From contig JALVEX010000045.1 of NCBI GenBank assembly GCA_027030435.1, forward strand, positions 1 through 5,337: 5,337 nucleotides of DNA, read 5' to 3'. A model generated the notes under the pieces. That model was not told the DNA's origin, did not search any database, and saw nothing but the letters and a program-made list of their open reading frames with translations. Positions 4,159 to 5,337 of the stretch are shown here, piece by piece. Made by a program: the position numbers and the translations under genes. Origin of the DNA: Paracoccaceae bacterium. GTDB taxonomy: Bacteria; Pseudomonadota; Alphaproteobacteria; Rhodobacterales; Rhodobacteraceae. Position 1 is the stretch's first letter. Each line of letters starts with the position of its first letter.

Positions 4159-5337
4159 GCGACACACGCAAGATCATCATTGATGGCAGGGAAATCGAGG
4201 TGGACGGGGCGCTGACCCTGATCCAGGCGGCGGAAGTGGCGGGGATCGAGATCCCGCGCTTCTGCTATCACGAGCGCCTGTCGATCGCCGGCAACTGCCG
4301 GATGTGCCTGGTGGAAATCGTCGGCGGTCCGCCCAAGCCCGCCGCCAGCTGCGCGATGCAGGTGCGCGATCTGCGCCCCGGCCCCGAGGGCCAGCCCCCC
4401 GAGGTGCGCACCAACAGCCCGATGGTGAAGAAGGCGCGCGAGGGGGTGATGGAATTCCTGCTCATCAACCACCCGCTCGATTGCCCGATCTGCGATCAGG
4501 GGGGCGAGTGCGATCTTCAGGATCAGGCGATGGCCTATGGCGTGGATTTCTCCCGCTACCGCGAGCCCAAGCGCGCGGCCGAGGATCTCGATCTCGGCCC
4601 TCTCGTGGCCACCACCATGACCCGCTGCATCTCCTGCACCCGATGCGTGCGCTTCACGACCGAGGTCGCCGGCCTCCAGGTGATGGGCCAGACGGGGCGC
4701 GGGGAGGATGCCGAGATCACCACCTATCTCGGCGCCACGCTCGACAGCAACCTTCAGGGCAACATCATCGATCTCTGCCCCGTGGGCGCGCTCACCAACA
4801 AGCCCTATGCCTTCTCGGCCCGCCCCTGGGAACTCACCAAGACCGAAACCATCGACGTGATGGACGCCCTTGGCTCCAACATCCGCGTGGATGTGCGCGG
4901 GCGGGTGGTGAAGCGCATCCTGCCGCGCGAACATGCCGGGGTGAACGAGGAGTGGATCTCCGACAAGACCCGCTTCGTCTGGGATGGCCTGCGCCGCCAG
5001 CGGCTCGATCGCCCCTATCTGCGCAAGGGCGGCCGGCTCGAGCCCGTGGAATGGCCCGAGGCGCTCGCCGCGGCCGCGGCCGCACTCGGGGGCGCGCGGA
5101 AGGTGGCCGGGGTCATCGGCGATCTCGCGCCGGTGGAGGCGGCGTTTTCGCTCAAGGAGCTGATCGAGGGGCTCGGCGGCAGCGTGGAATGCCGGGTGGA
5201 CGGCGCGAAGCTTCCCGCGGGCAACCGCTCGGCCTATGTGGGCACTGCGAGCATCGAGGATATCGACAGCGCGAAGAGGATCCATCTGATCGGCACCAAT
5301 CCGCGCCTCGAGGCGCCGGTGCTGAATGCCCGCATCC
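4155..5337 (+). CDS. nuoG: NADH-quinone oxidoreductase subunit G (NuoG, 75-kDa type), 5' part
   Basis: NuoG carries electrons from NuoF/NuoE toward the membrane arm. The first 394 residues are in the window and the frame is still open at the edge. The start at 4155 (MSDTRKIIIDG) has GGA (4144-4146) 8 bases upstream; an in-frame ATG at 4149 is too close to it. The ATG overlaps the lipoprotein stop. Cluster ligands are all visible: N1b [2Fe-2S] C37, C48, C51, C66; N5 H106, C110, C113, C119 (NHPLDCPICDQGGECD); N4 C158, C161, C164, C208. After residue 216 begins the molybdopterin-oxidoreductase-like region. The extra N7 cysteine set known from E. coli and Thermus is absent between residues 209 and 345, as expected for mitochondrial/alphaproteobacterial-type enzymes. 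An Ala-rich run lies at about 302-310. Downstream nuoH would be expected beyond the window. Confidence 0.97.
   Translation, partial: MSDTRKIIIDGREIEVDGALTLIQAAEVAGIEIPRFCYHERLSIAGNCRMCLVEIVGGPPKPAASCAMQVRDLRPGPEGQPPEVRTNSPMVKKAREGVMEFLLINHPLDCPICDQGGECDLQDQAMAYGVDFSRYREPKRAAEDLDLGPLVATTMTRCISCTRCVRFTTEVAGLQVMGQTGRGEDAEITTYLGATLDSNLQGNIIDLCPVGALTNKPYAFSARPWELTKTETIDVMDALGSNIRVDVRGRVVKRILPREHAGVNEEWISDKTRFVWDGLRRQRLDRPYLRKGGRLEPVEWPEALAAAAAALGGARKVAGVIGDLAPVEAAFSLKELIEGLGGSVECRVDGAKLPAGNRSAYVGTASIEDIDSAKRIHLIGTNPRLEAPVLNARI

Noticed and set aside
3624..5285. 553-codon open frame on the minus strand
   Set aside because: It lies antisense to nuoG and the envelope genes. The product is His/Arg/Ala/Gly-rich without any recognisable domain, which is typical of a shadow frame in high-GC coding DNA. 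nuoG on the + strand is certain.
4155..5337. Missing N7 cluster in NuoG as an anomaly
   Set aside because: Absence of the N7 cysteines is normal for alphaproteobacterial and mitochondrial enzymes.
1..5337. CRISPR arrays, insertion sequences, tRNA or rRNA genes, prophage or defence genes
   Set aside because: I read both strands and saw no spaced repeats, transposase motifs, tRNA-like cloverleaf ends or defence domains. The window is a conserved metabolic operon.

Overview
The window is an internal slice of a complex I (NDH-1, nuo) operon from a high-GC alphaproteobacterium, most likely Rhodobacterales (Rhodobacter, Paracoccus or Roseobacter type). The evidence is the near-canonical NuoF and NuoG sequences, a NuoE with a long C-terminal extension, and lineage-typical small genes between the nuo genes. 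All supported genes are on the + strand.

Layout. 1-800 is the 3' part of nuoE. It holds the last two [2Fe-2S] cysteines, then an Ala/Lys/Pro-rich linker and a helix-hairpin-helix (HhH) domain. 801-942 is a gap with a possible RNA stem-loop. 943-1713 encodes a two-TM protein whose C-terminal 100 residues copy the NuoE HhH tail. 1716-1967 encodes a small two-TM protein (DUF5337-like). 1973-3268 is complete nuoF. 3269-3421 is a gap with a 21-bp palindrome and a hairpin that buries the next Shine-Dalgarno sequence (SD). 3422-3838 encodes a secreted protein (DUF5333-like), 3835-4158 a short predicted lipoprotein, and 4155 to the end is nuoG, cut by the window edge.

How it fits together. NuoE, NuoF and NuoG form the NADH-oxidising (N) module: FMN and cluster N3 in NuoF, N1a in NuoE, and N1b, N4 and N5 in NuoG. 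The four accessory genes lie inside the operon and are tightly spaced or overlapping (2-nt gap, ATGA and GTGA overlaps), so they are probably co-transcribed. Two are inner-membrane proteins and two are exported, so they are candidates for accessory subunits, assembly factors or envelope partners of complex I; no function is proven here.

The core enzyme is ordinary. The parts most worth a second look are the HhH tail present both on NuoE and on a membrane-anchored neighbour, the exported gene pair between nuoF and nuoG, and the structured non-coding gaps.
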